DNA from: Adiantum capillus-veneris
Taxonomy: Eukaryota; Streptophyta; Polypodiopsida; Polypodiales; Pteridaceae
Assembly (NCBI GenBank): GCA_014529385.2
Contig: CM043969.1
Location: forward strand, 37,011,922-37,075,921
Reading direction: 5' to 3'
DNA: 64,000 nt
Shown: positions 1 to 11,215 of the stretch, piece by piece
How positions within the stretch are numbered: the stretch's first letter is position 1
How the letters are laid out: the number at the start of each line of letters is the position of its first letter
Notes under the pieces: generated by a model
Told to the model about the DNA's origin: nothing
Seen by the model: the letters and a program-made list of their open reading frames with translations, nothing else
The model's database searches: none
Position numbers and translations under genes: made by a program

Positions 1-1013
1 TAACTAGTCCACTCCTCAAGATAGCCAAGTGCAAATGGAAGGATTCCTTGAAACCGATGAGAAGATTGTTTTTGGAAAAATAACACCAAAGACTCGGCAC
101 CATGGCAATGGGCCAAACGGGAGTCTGTTACGAGACCATTGGAGCAAGGTGGCATTGGGATTGTAAATCTTGCTATCCATGCAGAATCCCAATGTGCCAA
201 ATGCCGAACGGAAATCACTAAAGTAGGACCAAGCATGGGCTATTATGATAAAGGACATGATTGACAAGGCAAAACTCTTCTCTCAAGGTGGCCGGTGGAA
301 AGGCCTAGAGGTGCATGAAAGACTAGTTGCCCCTTGGTGGACTAGCCTAAGACTTGGAGGCACGACGGGTGAACTAATACAAAAGTGCACTAGAGCTTTG
401 AAGGCATTGGAGTGGGGAGAGATAAAAATTCATTTTCAAAACTCCACAACTCGATGGTCTCATTGGCTTTCTAAAGCAAGAAGCTTCCCTCTGAACCCTT
501 ACTTGAGAAAGATCAACAATAAAGGGCTCAGACACCTGACCCAATTTTGGGACATCAACAATAGGAGTTGGAAAGGAACAAAACAATTGGCTACCCAGTT
601 CCACCTCAAAAAGACTAAAAGACTACTGGTCAATAGATTTTTTGAAGGGCTTGATAACTACTATACGCCCATGTGCGAGTCCAAGTTCGAGTGGAAAGCC
701 TGACAGTGGCCCAAGAGCAATCACTCCTCCAAACCAAAAACTAAGGATGTCTACAACAATCAAATGAGCACGACTCACTGATTTCCCCCCCTTAGCAAGC
801 AATGGGGAAAATAATGGCCAGCGACAAGGTGGGTTGCAATAGCAAACAAAATTTGAAATCCATAATGGCCACTGGCGATGGAGATCTTCTTGTGGAAGGT
901 CTTATGGGCGGAGTTTTTGATAGGAGTAAGATTCTACCCAGAGGTATTGGCTCTGATAGATGTTCGGGATGCAAAATGGCTTGTGAGGACCTCCCTCACT
1001 TCTTTGAGGAGTG
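1..1013 (+). mobile_element. LINE-A: 3' part of an L1-type non-LTR retrotransposon, left half
   Basis: Broken reading frames here match, block by block, the C-terminal third of the LINE ORF2 at 10187-11215: GGRWKG versus GGKWKG, ECxSxFEWxA-type blocks, and the zinc-finger-like RCSGCKMACEDLPHFF near 957-1008 versus RCSGCRIASEDLAHLF. The longest open piece is 245-703 (about 150 codons), followed by frameshifts, so no protein is expected. The element enters from the left edge. It is interrupted at 1013 by the Copia element and resumes at 6192, where the coding similarity continues. Assignment to the L1 class rests on similarity to the second copy, which carries the reverse transcriptase. Confidence 0.85.
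1009..1013. repeat. Target-site duplication GAGTG, left copy
   Basis: GAGTG directly precedes the TG of the Copia 5' LTR and reappears at 6192-6196 directly after the CA of the 3' LTR. Five bases is the usual Copia target duplication, and it restores the LINE reading when the element is removed. Confidence 0.92.
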
Positions 1014-1240
1014 TGTTACCATATACATGTGGTAGTGATGTGTGTGAACACACTAGGACCGCCGGGGCATTTTTTCCCTCTTTAGGAGGTTTTTTCCCCC
1101 GTGCATTGTATATACGCCCATCACTCTAGGGCTATCTATCTTTCCATTGCACACTAAGGAATACACTCTCTATTGTGTGCCTTGAGCTTCCTTCGTCTTC
1201 TCCAAGCTGTGTGTGTTTCTCTGCAACCCTAATTCCAACA
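1014..1240 (+). repeat. Copia 5' LTR
   Basis: It starts TGTTACC and ends CCAACA. It was compared base by base with 5965-6191 and no difference was seen. A TATATAC at 1109-1115 is a possible TATA box for element transcription. Confidence 0.96.
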
Positions 1241-1242
1241 AT

Positions 1243-1254
1243 TGGTATCAGAGC
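1243..1254 (+). other. Primer-binding site (tRNA-iMet type)
   Basis: TGGTATCAGAGC lies two bases after the 5' LTR. It is the standard plant LTR-element sequence complementary to the 3' end of initiator methionine tRNA. Confidence 0.93.
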
Positions 1255-1602
1255 AGGTCACGTCCTCCCGGGCTTAGTCGCCAGCTGCTCCAGCACACGC
1301 CTGCTCACTTTCTCCGATTTCAGTGAGCTTTGGCAAGCGTTCGCAGGTCGACAAATATTTTGGGAGAGCTCGAAGAGCCTGGTCTGCTCAGAATTTTGAT
1401 TTGGGCTCATTTCGGCCTCCGTTTCCACTACGGGCAGTACTGCACAGGTTATTTCGTCATTTTGTGCAGATTTTCTGTCAGTGCCGTTTTCTGCATAACA
1501 GGTGCCTTATAGTCTTCTACGGTTTGTGCTATATAGCACAAGTTGTTCCCGCTCCATTTCTCCTATTTTCGGGCAGTTTTCACATCAGGTGCAGCATTTA
1601 CC

Positions 1603-4600
1603 ATGGCTGACAACAACAACACAGATGTGTTCAAGATGTTTGCTGCTGAGGACAGGTTGGATGGGGACAACTACCCTATGTGGGCTTATATGATGCAACA
1701 CGTTCTTGTGTCAAAAGGTGTCTGGAACATTGTGCAGGGCATTGATGTACGTCCTGGTTCTGAAGATGTAGGCGATATTGAGGATGTTGCAGGTCTTGCT
1801 GCAAGGATTGCAGCTGTTAGAGTTGTTTTGCCTACAGCAGAACAAGCTCGTTGGGATGTTAAGGATGCGCAGGCTCATGCATTGATTGCGTTGTCTGTGA
1901 AGCGCACCATTATTCCTCACATCCGTTCAGCAAAATCTGCAAAACAGGCTTGGGATATTCTAGCAGGTCTTTATGCAAGCCGCAATGAGGCTAAAATTGC
2001 TTTGTTGCGTAAAGAGCTAGAGTCGAAGATTATGCATGAGGAAGATGATATGGACACTTTCCTTGCTAGTGTCAAGGATATCAATGAGCAACTCATTTCT
2101 GCAGGTGAAGTCATTTCTGACAGTTCCCTTGTGCAGACTGTTCTTGATGCCTTACCAGATTCCTACCAGACTTTTGCTAGTACTTGGAGACTGATGACCC
2201 AAGGAAATCCTGAAGTTGTCAAGTTTGATGCATTATGCACATTGCTGTTGCAAGAGTCACTTTCTAGAAAAAACAGGACTAGGCAGCGTGCAGTTGAACA
2301 GGCTTTTATTGCTTCTCAAAGAAAGGGTGGTAACAGTAATGCAGCCACTTCTTATGGTTCTGCTGCGAGTGGCAAAAATTCTGTTCCTAATGCTTCTGCT
2401 GGCAGCACTTCGTCTGGCAATTCTGGTGATAAGGGCAAAAAGAAGATGCGTTGCCATTATTGTAAAGCCAATGATCACTTGATCAAGTCGTGTCCTAAGT
2501 TGAAGGCCAAAGAGGCTAAGAAGAAAGAGGGTGGTTCCACTGCAAATGCTGGTTCCACTACAAATGCAGCCATTGTTGAGTCTTCTGTGAAAGGAGATTG
2601 TGATGCTGATGTTGATGCAGAATGGGCTTTTAGCGCAGAGTGCACTTACAATCCTGCTGTCCATGATGCATGCTTGTCAGTTGCTGCAGATTCACATGTG
2701 TGGTATTTCGACAGTGGTGCTACAAAGCACATTACCTCACATCGTGAATTGTTTACCTCTCTCGAGTCTGTCCCTCATGGGAATTCAGTCACTTGTGCCA
2801 ACAACGCCTCTTATCCAGTTCAGGGAGTTGGAAAGATTGTGCTCACTGCTGCTAATGGCAGTTCCTTCACACTTGTTGATGCACTTTATATACCTGGGAT
2901 CAAGAAGAATCTCTTGTCTGTATCCGCACTTGCTAGACTTGGACTTGTAGTCAAATTTGTGGATGACAGATGTACAGTTCATGATCTCAGTTTTGGTGAT
3001 GAAATTGTTGCATCTGGGCTTTTGTGCCGTGGGCTGTATAAGCTCACTTTGTATGACAAGTGTGGACAAAATTTTGCAAATGCTGTTGTAGATTCAAGGG
3101 CTATTTCAGATGCAAAACTTTGGCATGCACGTTTTGGTCATCTGAATTTTGCCAGTTTGCTGCGTTTGCAGAAATCTGATATGGTTGCTTCTTTGCCGCC
3201 TCTTGAAGCACCTATCAAACATGTTTGTGAAGGCTGTATTCTGGGTAAAATGCAGCGTTCTAAGTTTCCAAAGGATGGTTCAGTTAGGGCCACATGCAGG
3301 TTGCAGCTTGTGCATAGTGACGTTTGTGGGCCCATGCAAACTCCGTCCTTGGGCAATTACCTGTACTTCGTGACTTTCATTGATGATTACTCCAGGCATG
3401 CGTGGGTATTTCCGCTTAAAGCGAAGTCCGAAGTTTTTATGTGCTTCAAACAATTTTTGGCTATGGCTGAAAATGTCTCAAAATGTACTATGGGCACCCT
3501 CCGTTCCGATCGAGGGGGGGAGTATATGTCTCATGAATTTAATGCATTTCTGGCTAGTCGTGGGATAAAACACCAATGTACAGTGCCTTATACACCTCAG
3601 CAAAATGGTGTTGCTGAGAGGAAAAACAGGTCACTAACGGAAATGGCACGATGTATGGTCAAAAGTCAAGCTTTGCCGCATTCTTTTTGGCTTGAGGCCA
3701 TCATGTGTGCCACTTATGTACTTAACAGGTGTCCTACGAAAGCTTTGCAGTCTATTACTCCATATGAAGCATGGCATGATAGAAAACCTTCTATTGAGCA
3801 CATGCGTGTTTTTGGCTGTTTGGCATATGCTTTGGTGCCACAAGTGCAGCGCAGAAAATTGGATGATAAGGCTGTCAAATGTATTTTTGTTGGTTATAGT
3901 GTTGAAAGCAAAGGTTACAGGTTGTATCATCCGCAAACAAAACGTATTTTGGTTTCACGGGATGTAGTGTTTGTGGAAGATTCTGTTCAACCCTTGCTGT
4001 CATGTACTAGAGACAGTAATGTAAGCTCACAGGACATTTATGACACTTTGTTGCCTCTTTTCAGTGGTGGAAATACGAATGTAAGTTCCAATGAGGCAAA
4101 TGTACAGCCTATGGGGGTTTCTGAAAATGTTTTAGAACAGCCTATTACTGATGCAGATGTACATGATGTACTTGATGAGGAAAGGGCTGAAAATGAGCAG
4201 GCTAGAGGTATGCCAAAATGGCTGGTGCACACTTTGCGTGACCGTAAATTGGATGCACCTTTATCTAGTCGTACTCGTTCAGGCTCTCGCCATGCATCTT
4301 ATGCATCAGATTGTTATGCTTTGGCTGTGTCTAGTTTACATGATGTTGAGGAGCCTCTGTCTTTTGATGAAGCACAGAATTCAGAAAATTGGATTGCTGC
4401 CATGAAATCAGAATATGATGCACTTATAGAGAATGACACATGGACTTTATGTGATTTGCCTCCTGGCAAAAAGGCCATTGGTACGAAGTGGGTTTACAAG
4501 TTGAAACGCAAGCCGGATGGTGAGATCGATCGCCATAAGGCTCGACTTGTTGCAAAGGGTTATGCACAACAAAAAGGCATAGATTATGAAGAGACTTTTG

Positions 4601-5889
4601 CTCCCACTTGTCGTATGACTACTGTACGTTTTCTATGTGCATTGGCAGCTCATTTTGGTTGGGATGTACATCAATCAGACATTGTTACTGCTTTCTTGAA
4701 TGGTGACATATTTGAGGAAGTTTATGTAACGCAGCCTCGCGGTTTTGTCATAAAAGGACAAGAGGACAAAGTGTGCAAATGTAAGAAGGCTTTGTATGGG
4801 TTGAAGCAATCTCCTCGTGCTTGGTATGAGAAAGCTGACACTCATTTGGTTAAACGAGGCTTTCGTAACAGTCCAACAGAAAGCACATTGTATGTAAAGC
4901 GTGAGGATGATGTATTTCTCATTGTGGTTCTTTATGTTGATGATTTGCTGATCACTGGACCAAATGAGAGACATATTGCTGAATTTAAGGCTGATTTGAA
5001 TGCTACTTTCAAGATGAAAGATTTGGGGCTGTTGCATCATTACTTGGGTATACAGTTTAAGCAGTGTGATGGTGGTATTGCCTTGTGTCAGAAAAGTTAC
5101 ATAGAGACATTGCTATGTAAGTTTGGACTTGAGGATTGCAAACCTATTGCCACTCCCATGGAAACAGGTTTGAAGTTGAGTCTACATGATGCTGGCGATC
5201 CTACTGATGTCACTCTTTACCAAACTGCTATTGGCTGCCTCATTTATGTATGCAACACGAGGCCAGATATTCAGTTTGCAGTCTCGCAGGTCAGCAGATT
5301 TATGCATAGCCCAGGGTCTAAGCATTGGCAGGCTGTCAAGAGGATTTTCCGCTACCTTAGTGGCACTTTACATCTTGGCTTGTTTTATCCCAAGGGGGGA
5401 TCATTGCCGCCAGACTTACATGCTTTTTCGGACTCAGATTGGGCTGGTTGTTTTGACACGCGAGTGTCCACAAGTGGTTTTTGTTTCATGCTTGGCAGTT
5501 CATGTATATCATGGTTGAGCAAGAAGCAACCTACTGTGGCCACTTCGAGTTGTGAGGCTGAGTACAGGGCAGTCTTCACAGCTACGGTTGAGTGTGTATG
5601 GCTCAGACGCCTTATGGCTGACTTGGGTGTTGGACAGGACACTGCCAACACTATCTACACTGACAGTCAGAGCGCATTGGCAGTTGCGAGGAACCCAGTT
5701 TTTCATGCTCGCACAAAGCACATTGAGGTGCATTACCACTATGTCAGGGAGAGGCTCTCAGCAGGAGAGATCAGCTTGGCTTATGTGCCAACACAGGACA
5801 ACCTTGCAGATCTTTTCACAAAGGCATTGTCTCGTGAGAAGCTTGAAGCTTTCCGCAAAGCTTTGGGCTTACTCCCCTTTGTGGACTGA
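1603..5889 (+). CDS. Copia Gag-Pol polyprotein, intact
   Basis: This 1428-codon frame encodes the capsid and enzymes needed for copy-and-paste transposition. The first ATG in a good context (ACCATGG) is at 1603; the frame is open further upstream but without an ATG. A Gag domain comes first. A zinc knuckle CHYCKANDHLIKSC lies at about residues 284-297 and the protease motif DSGA at about 370. The integrase HHCC region starts near 507, and catalytic D573, D636 and E672 follow, the last two 35 residues apart as in DD35E. The reverse transcriptase carries YVDD at about 1111-1114. RNase H is C-terminal (DSDWAG, TDSQSA). No stop or frameshift is seen. It could be expressed from the 5' LTR. Confidence 0.97.
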   Translation: MADNNNTDVFKMFAAEDRLDGDNYPMWAYMMQHVLVSKGVWNIVQGIDVRPGSEDVGDIEDVAGLAARIAAVRVVLPTAEQARWDVKDAQAHALIALSVKRTIIPHIRSAKSAKQAWDILAGLYASRNEAKIALLRKELESKIMHEEDDMDTFLASVKDINEQLISAGEVISDSSLVQTVLDALPDSYQTFASTWRLMTQGNPEVVKFDALCTLLLQESLSRKNRTRQRAVEQAFIASQRKGGNSNAATSYGSAASGKNSVPNASAGSTSSGNSGDKGKKKMRCHYCKANDHLIKSCPKLKAKEAKKKEGGSTANAGSTTNAAIVESSVKGDCDADVDAEWAFSAECTYNPAVHDACLSVAADSHVWYFDSGATKHITSHRELFTSLESVPHGNSVTCANNASYPVQGVGKIVLTAANGSSFTLVDALYIPGIKKNLLSVSALARLGLVVKFVDDRCTVHDLSFGDEIVASGLLCRGLYKLTLYDKCGQNFANAVVDSRAISDAKLWHARFGHLNFASLLRLQKSDMVASLPPLEAPIKHVCEGCILGKMQRSKFPKDGSVRATCRLQLVHSDVCGPMQTPSLGNYLYFVTFIDDYSRHAWVFPLKAKSEVFMCFKQFLAMAENVSKCTMGTLRSDRGGEYMSHEFNAFLASRGIKHQCTVPYTPQQNGVAERKNRSLTEMARCMVKSQALPHSFWLEAIMCATYVLNRCPTKALQSITPYEAWHDRKPSIEHMRVFGCLAYALVPQVQRRKLDDKAVKCIFVGYSVESKGYRLYHPQTKRILVSRDVVFVEDSVQPLLSCTRDSNVSSQDIYDTLLPLFSGGNTNVSSNEANVQPMGVSENVLEQPITDADVHDVLDEERAENEQARGMPKWLVHTLRDRKLDAPLSSRTRSGSRHASYASDCYALAVSSLHDVEEPLSFDEAQNSENWIAAMKSEYDALIENDTWTLCDLPPGKKAIGTKWVYKLKRKPDGEIDRHKARLVAKGYAQQKGIDYEETFAPTCRMTTVRFLCALAAHFGWDVHQSDIVTAFLNGDIFEEVYVTQPRGFVIKGQEDKVCKCKKALYGLKQSPRAWYEKADTHLVKRGFRNSPTESTLYVKREDDVFLIVVLYVDDLLITGPNERHIAEFKADLNATFKMKDLGLLHHYLGIQFKQCDGGIALCQKSYIETLLCKFGLEDCKPIATPMETGLKLSLHDAGDPTDVTLYQTAIGCLIYVCNTRPDIQFAVSQVSRFMHSPGSKHWQAVKRIFRYLSGTLHLGLFYPKGGSLPPDLHAFSDSDWAGCFDTRVSTSGFCFMLGSSCISWLSKKQPTVATSSCEAEYRAVFTATVECVWLRRLMADLGVGQDTANTIYTDSQSALAVARNPVFHARTKHIEVHYHYVRERLSAGEISLAYVPTQDNLADLFTKALSREKLEAFRKALGLLPFVD

Positions 5890-5954
5890 TCCTGTCCTCA
5901 GGGCATGGCACTTCCCTTTACTCATGTGCCAGCTCTCGTTCATCGCATCACTCC

Positions 5955-5962
5955 AGGGGGGA
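5955..5962 (+). other. Polypurine tract of the Copia element
   Basis: AGGGGGGA lies two bases before the 3' LTR, the expected place for plus-strand priming. Confidence 0.85.
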
Positions 5963-5964
5963 TT

Positions 5965-6191
5965 TGTTACCATATACATGTGGTAGTGATGTGTGTGAAC
6001 ACACTAGGACCGCCGGGGCATTTTTTCCCTCTTTAGGAGGTTTTTTCCCCCGTGCATTGTATATACGCCCATCACTCTAGGGCTATCTATCTTTCCATTG
6101 CACACTAAGGAATACACTCTCTATTGTGTGCCTTGAGCTTCCTTCGTCTTCTCCAAGCTGTGTGTGTTTCTCTGCAACCCTAATTCCAACA
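5965..6191 (+). repeat. Copia 3' LTR
   Basis: This is the same 227-bp sequence as 1014-1240, followed directly by GAGTG. The termination and polyadenylation signals of the element should lie here. Confidence 0.96.
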
Positions 6192-6632
6192 GAGTGCTCG
6201 ACTATTAGTGGCCTAGCAAGAAAACTTTGCAAATGGGTACAAAAGACCTAGAAAATAGGGTTCTTCAAGAACGACCTATCAAAGTACTACTTATATGCAC
6301 CCAAATTGTTGAATTTGGTTACTTTAAGCTCATCTTGAAGGCTAAGAGATGTCGAATGTTTGAGAATGATCTATCAATAGCAGGCTTTATGGAGACTATT
6401 GATTGTTTCCATTGGTAAAAGAAAGGACTCGGGTGAGTGGTATAGGGTCATCAACACTGTATTGACCAAATAATGCCATCCTAAATATGGGTACTTTTTT
6501 GCCTTTTGTTAAGTCCAAGTAGCTTATTAGTGTAATCCCTCAAGGCTCAACACTAGCTTTAGGTTGCTTTGTATATTACTAGATAATACAATACATCCAC
6601 TCATAATTGTGATTTTGGCAAAAAAAAAAAGG
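6192..6632 (+). mobile_element. LINE-A: right half and 3' end
   Basis: The reading resumes as ARKLCKWVQKT, matching AGKICKWIQRT of the other LINE at about 10990-11020, so the Copia element split one LINE. The 3' untranslated part near 6530-6620 (GTGTAATCCCTCAAGGCTC, CCACTCATAATTGTGA) is closely related to 11339-11430. The copy ends in a short poly(A) at about 6619-6630. Confidence 0.87.
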
Positions 6633-6999
6633 GGATATTGAAAAGTTAATGCCACCAATTACTAGAATTGGCAAGTGCTTATGGAGGAAATATTGGAGGC
6701 CCATGAACTTATTTTCATTTTCAACTATGACACTGATCTGCTAGAGGCTCCTAAGTATTAGAAGCTCTCTTATGAGGAGCTACTATCAAGGGGAGTTGAC
6801 CTAGCAATAAATGGAAGGGGATTTAAGCATTCCCAATATGCTTCAACCCGTACAACATGCAAGCTAGGTGTGTGGGCACAAAGCATCAAATTGAAAAAAA
6901 ACAAGATAATAGTGTCATTAGGCCATCCTATGGGGAATGTGTTTCCAAGGGTGAAGCAAGAGTAGAGCTTCTTGATAGACATACAAGGCAGAGTTAGAA
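6633..6999. other. No recognisable gene
   Basis: The stretch lies between the LINE-A tail and the next LINE scrap. No coding similarity or repeat was recognised; the short reading frames here look incidental. Confidence 0.5.
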
Positions 7000-7269
7000 G
7001 CAGACTGATTCGCTCACACTTGCCAAAATATGGAAGAAAAATTGGTCAAAAGAGCAATGGCGGCAGAGTGTTATTTCCATTTGGGAGACCGAATGCCTAA
7101 TTACATGGAGATGTTTATCTGGAAGGTACTTTGGGGAGCCATCCCTATTGGGAATAAAATTTGTGCTAGAGGGATTGGCACCGGTACTTGCTTTGGTTGC
7201 AAAACAGCTTTAGAGGATCCCATACATCTATTTAGTATTTTCCCTACACAAAATCATGCAACAAAGTGA
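7000..7269 (+). mobile_element. LINE-C: fragment of LINE ORF2 C-terminus
   Basis: The reading frame from 7030 contains MFIWKVLWGAIPIG and CFGCKTALEDPIHLF, which align with IFLWKVMWGALPRG and CSGCRIASEDLAHLF of LINE-B. Just upstream, LAKIWKKNWSKEQW matches LNKLWKRHWTTKRW in another frame, so there is a frameshift. Neither the RT region nor a 3' tail is present. It is a dead scrap of the same LINE family. Confidence 0.75.
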
Positions 7270-8400
7270 TGTAGATTAACTTGGGCCCCATAGGTTTGTG
7301 TATAGTCTCCAATGGCAGCCTTTGTTTAGGTATTCTGATTGAACTTGGTTACTTTTTAAACAAGCAAGATAGTGGGCATGGATATTCTTGCTCATTGAAA
7401 TAGTAGTGGAGGTAAGCCTTCAACAAGACTTTGGGGGATCGACCATGGGAAATTTCTATACCACCAAGTGCAATGGAGGGAGATTTTCAAAAGGCTAAAT
7501 TAGTGTATAGGGTAGAGATAAGCTCTAATAATTTCTACTTCTAAACTTATAAGTAGGGGGTGGGATATAAGTCTCACTCAAGGAGGAGGGGCAAACTGAA
7601 AAGAGAAGTGATAGAGATGTATTAGAAGAAGAAGAAGAATATATATTTTGTCTATGAATTGTATAGTAGCATACATTTTCATTGACATATTTAGATAGAG
7701 AGTTTGGTGAATATATTAGATGTCAATACTGCCGGCACAATTTTTGTAAGTTCTTTATCATGTCAATTGGAAGTTAATACTTGACATTACAAGATCTAGA
7801 TCCCTTTTACATAAATCAACTCACGTATGTAGTCACCATAGTTGAAGCTTTTTTTAAAAGCAGAATCTAGGAGTTTTTTTGAGGGGGATGCCTACTCACA
7901 TGTTGCTATCAAAGTTTACATCATGAGTACTTCTTGTTCTCTCATATGACTTCTATATCTATACTATTTATAATTGAGCTTAAAATTTTCAAGGAAAGAG
8001 AGGACATCCATGTGTCACTCTCTCCTTCATTTCAAAAACCTTAAGGAACATTTGGTTTGAAATGTAAAAGAGAAGGGTATTGTAGAAAGTACTCAATTGG
8101 TAGAATATAAAAAGACTTAGTTTTGACTTTGAATTTTGTCAAAAAGTCACAATACTTAGTACTATATTTATATTTATATTATTTAAACTTTTTAGCAAGG
8201 CCATGGAGTTTCACTCTAGCATTCAATTTTGAAGGGTGATTACTTTTGTTTTTGTAAAGGGTGGCTCTACTTCGCATTTTGAAGGCCATGGTTAAATGGG
8301 ATCAAGGGTGGAGATGACACATCATGAAATGCATGCATCATAGACCATGCAATCAGCACCCAAATTTACAAATCAGTCTGCACTTACAATGTAATGCATA
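7270..8400. other. Noncoding spacer
   Basis: AT-rich sequence with only short random frames. No domain, repeat array or RNA gene was recognised. Confidence 0.5.
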
Positions 8401-8412
8401 GGAGTACCATGA
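8401..8412. repeat. LINE-B target-site duplication, left copy
   Basis: GGAGTACCATGA here is repeated exactly at 11446-11457, immediately after the A-run that ends the LINE. Such a direct repeat marks target-primed reverse transcription. Confidence 0.9.
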
Positions 8413-8833
8413 GGCACATATCAAACATCCCACAAAGGAGGTAGCGCAACTAGCCTCTAGGAAGGCTGTCGGAGTGGCTCCGAGGATGAGCACAAGCGAT
8501 GGCTTGAAGCTAAATCTCACCTGGCCAACGGACAACTGGAGGAAATCAAGAAGGCGAGATTGCTGTCTAGGGAAACTTTCCTTCAACCAGAGCCTTCTAA
8601 CCAAGCACATTTTTTTAGGGCTCTAAAAGTGAGGAAGAGTCGAGACCGCGTACAAGTGCTCGATGATGAAAAGGGAATACAATTCAAAACCAAGATGAGA
8701 TGGTTGGACTTATGCTCAATTATCTCAGCCAGATTATCGACCAACCAGAGACCCAATCTCGGGACTGCAAGAAGCCCGAGCGTCTTTACTTGGGAGTGTT
8801 GAAAAGAAGGTTCCCCAGGAGGAAGCTAACCGC

Positions 8834-9913
8834 ATGGAAAAGGCCTTCTCTGAGGAGGAATGCTTAGCGACACTAAAAGCTCTTGGCAATGAAAAGTCCC
8901 CCGGTTGGGATGGACTGGCGGCTGAATTCTTTAGGGAATTTTGGGATGATCTCAAGGGTCTAGTCACACGGATGGCCAATCAAGCTGTTGCCGAAGAGTC
9001 ACTGGATGCAAGTATTAAGAGAGGGCTTATCAAGCCCATACCCAAAAAAATATGTTGCTCTCAACTTAAACATTGGCGCCCCATTACAATGATGTCAGTA
9101 GCATACAAAATTATTGCCAAGGTGATAGCTCTCAGACTTGCCCCCCTCTTGAGTCGGATCATTTCTCCCCATCAACATGGGTTCATTAAAGGGAGATCTA
9201 TATATGACAATATCTTGACATCAATGGTAGGAATAGAGTATGCATCCTTCTCCAAGCAAGAGTGCATCTTGTTGTAGCTGGACCTCGACAAAGCCTATGA
9301 TAGAATAGAATGGTCCTATATAGAAGAAGTCATGGGAGCTCTGGGCTTTGGGCCTCGCCTTTGTCGCCTCATACGCACACTAGAAGATGGCAGCCAATCA
9401 GAGCTTCTGTTTAATGATAGAATTGTGGGCTCTTTTGAGGTTAAAAGGTCTATTAAGCAAGGATGTCCTTTGGCCCCCTTGCTTTTCGCCATCGGGTCGC
9501 ATCCTCTCATTACGATGCTCGAAGCCAGTGCTGCGCGGGGAGAGATTCAAGGTCTGGCATTACCGGGCAATGACCAGCTACTGGCCAAAATGTTTGCAGA
9601 TGATTTGCTCCTATTCTTGAAGGTGTGCCCTCAAGTTGTCATGAGAGCTCTAGAGATTGTGCAAACATTTTCCGTGGCCTCGGGATCCAAGTGCAATATA
9701 GAGAAGTCAAGACTTATCTCCCTGTCGGAGAACGACTCTTTTGACCCTGCAATCTGGACAGGAGAGATTATCTCAAAAGGGAGTGTATTCAGACACCTGG
9801 GAGCCCTCGTAGGGGTGGACGTAACCCACAGGCAAAGGCAATGGGTCCGAAAAAATAAGCTCAAAAATGAGAAGATGGGAGTTTGTTCTCCTCCCCTTCC
9901 AAAACCGGATTAG
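8834..9913 (+). pseudogene. LINE-B reverse transcriptase domain, one nonsense codon
   Basis: One frame carries the RT core: the fingers region with PGWDGL and HWRPI, the catalytic-Asp block LDLDKAYDRIEW just after the TAG at 9275-9277, and the catalytic FADD at 9593-9604. The stop replaces one codon just before LDLDKAYD and no frameshift accompanies it. After about 9860 the similarity moves into another frame (9867-10190), so the ORF2 protein cannot be made from this copy. Confidence 0.9.
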
Positions 9914-10186
9914 AGTGATCAATGCTTTTATGATCCCGTATATTGCTTTCCTCAGCCCCGTGCTCAAGATGGCTAAATGTAACTGGAAAGAATTCTTAAA
10001 ACCAGTGAAAAGGTTTCTTTGGAAGAACAATACAAAAACATCGCGGCGGAAGTGGGCTAGATGGGAGGTAGTTGCTCGCCCGGTAGACCAAGGAGGCTCG
10101 GCATTCTTAACCCTATATCCCATGCTGAGGCCCTTTGTGCCAAATTTATGGTCTCATTGGCTAAACAGGACCAAGCTTGAGCTATC

Positions 10187-11215
10187 ATGACCAAGGAAAT
10201 GCTTGATGCAGTAAAACTGGGATCGAAAGGGGGAAAGTGGAAGGGGGTTGTAATGTACGACAAACTTCTTGCCCCAAAGTTGTCTTATCTTAGATTTGGT
10301 GGACTCTCAGGGGAATTGATGAGGAAGTGCAAAAGAGAAGCTGAGGTTTTGGAATGGGGGGAAGCAACTAGATACTTTAAGAACTCCATTTTGCAATGGT
10401 CCCCTTGGCTATCTAAAATATTGGGGCTGCCGCAAAGCCCCTATTGGATAGAAATGTCCAGGAAGGTGAATAATAAGAGGCTCGTTCGACTAGAGCAATC
10501 CTGGGATGGCAACAGTGAGTGCTGGAAAACTGTTGACTCTTTAGCCATCCAATTTCAACTGAATGGCTTTGAGATCTTACTAGTCTACAGGGTGATGGAA
10601 GAGCTTGATAAGGTGGTGATGCCAATTTGTGAATCCAATTTTGAATGGGACGCTTGGAGATGGCCCGGGAGTAGCCTCTTTTGGAAACCACATTCTAAAG
10701 GCATTTACCATGTTTTAATGCACGAGGCTAATTGGTGTATTCCCCTCAACAAATTATGGAAGAGGCACTGGACGACAAAACGGTGGGAGAGAGTCATGGA
10801 GAACATCTGGAAGCCAAGGTGGCCTCAGTTTATGAAGATATTTCTGTGGAAAGTGATGTGGGGTGCTCTGCCCAGGGGCGTAAAGATACAAGAAAGAGGA
10901 ATCGGGTCCTATCGTTGCTCGGGGTGCAGAATAGCTAGTGAAGACCTAGCCCATCTCTTCATGGGATGCCACGCAATCAGTGACATGGCTGGAAAAATAT
11001 GCAAGTGGATTCAAAGGACATGGAAAATTAAGTTCTTCAAGACTAATCTATTCTTTGGTAGTAACACGTTGGGAAGTCCTGTTCTTCTTGTCTGCACTCA
11101 AGTAATCAGGTACTACTTCTTTCACCATATTTGGCAAGCAAGGAACCTCCACGTGTTTGAGGGGGATCTCTGGCTGTGGCAAGCTTTTGTGAAATCATAC
11201 AAGAGAGCAGAGTGA
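10187..11215 (+). pseudogene. LINE-B ORF2 C-terminal part (342 codons)
   Basis: This is the longest clean piece of LINE-B. It has a Trp-rich connector (WKPRWPQFMKIFLWKVMWG) and, near 10917-10970, RCSGCRIASEDLAHLFMGC, a Cys/His cluster like the zf-RVT domain at the C-terminus of plant LINE proteins. It lies just downstream of the frame carrying the thumb/connector (9867-10190), separated by a frame change. The ATG at its start is incidental; it is a fragment of ORF2, not a separate gene. Confidence 0.88.

Larger units (their letters stand above)
1014..6191 (+). mobile_element. Complete Ty1/copia LTR retrotransposon (5.18 kb)
   Basis: All structural parts are visible: 227-bp LTRs (1014-1240, 5965-6191) that read identically, TG...CA termini, a tRNA-iMet primer site at 1243-1254, one uninterrupted gag-pol frame (1603-5889), a purine tract at 5955-5962, and a GAGTG target duplication. 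Domain order is gag, zinc knuckle, protease, integrase, reverse transcriptase, RNase H, which defines Ty1/copia. The element lies inside a decayed LINE in the same orientation. Identical LTRs and an intact frame imply a very recent insertion and possible autonomy; activity itself is inference. Confidence 0.97.

Noticed and set aside
2257-2664. Antisense frame of 135 codons inside the Copia gag
   Set aside because: Shadow of the gag coding strand; no independent support.
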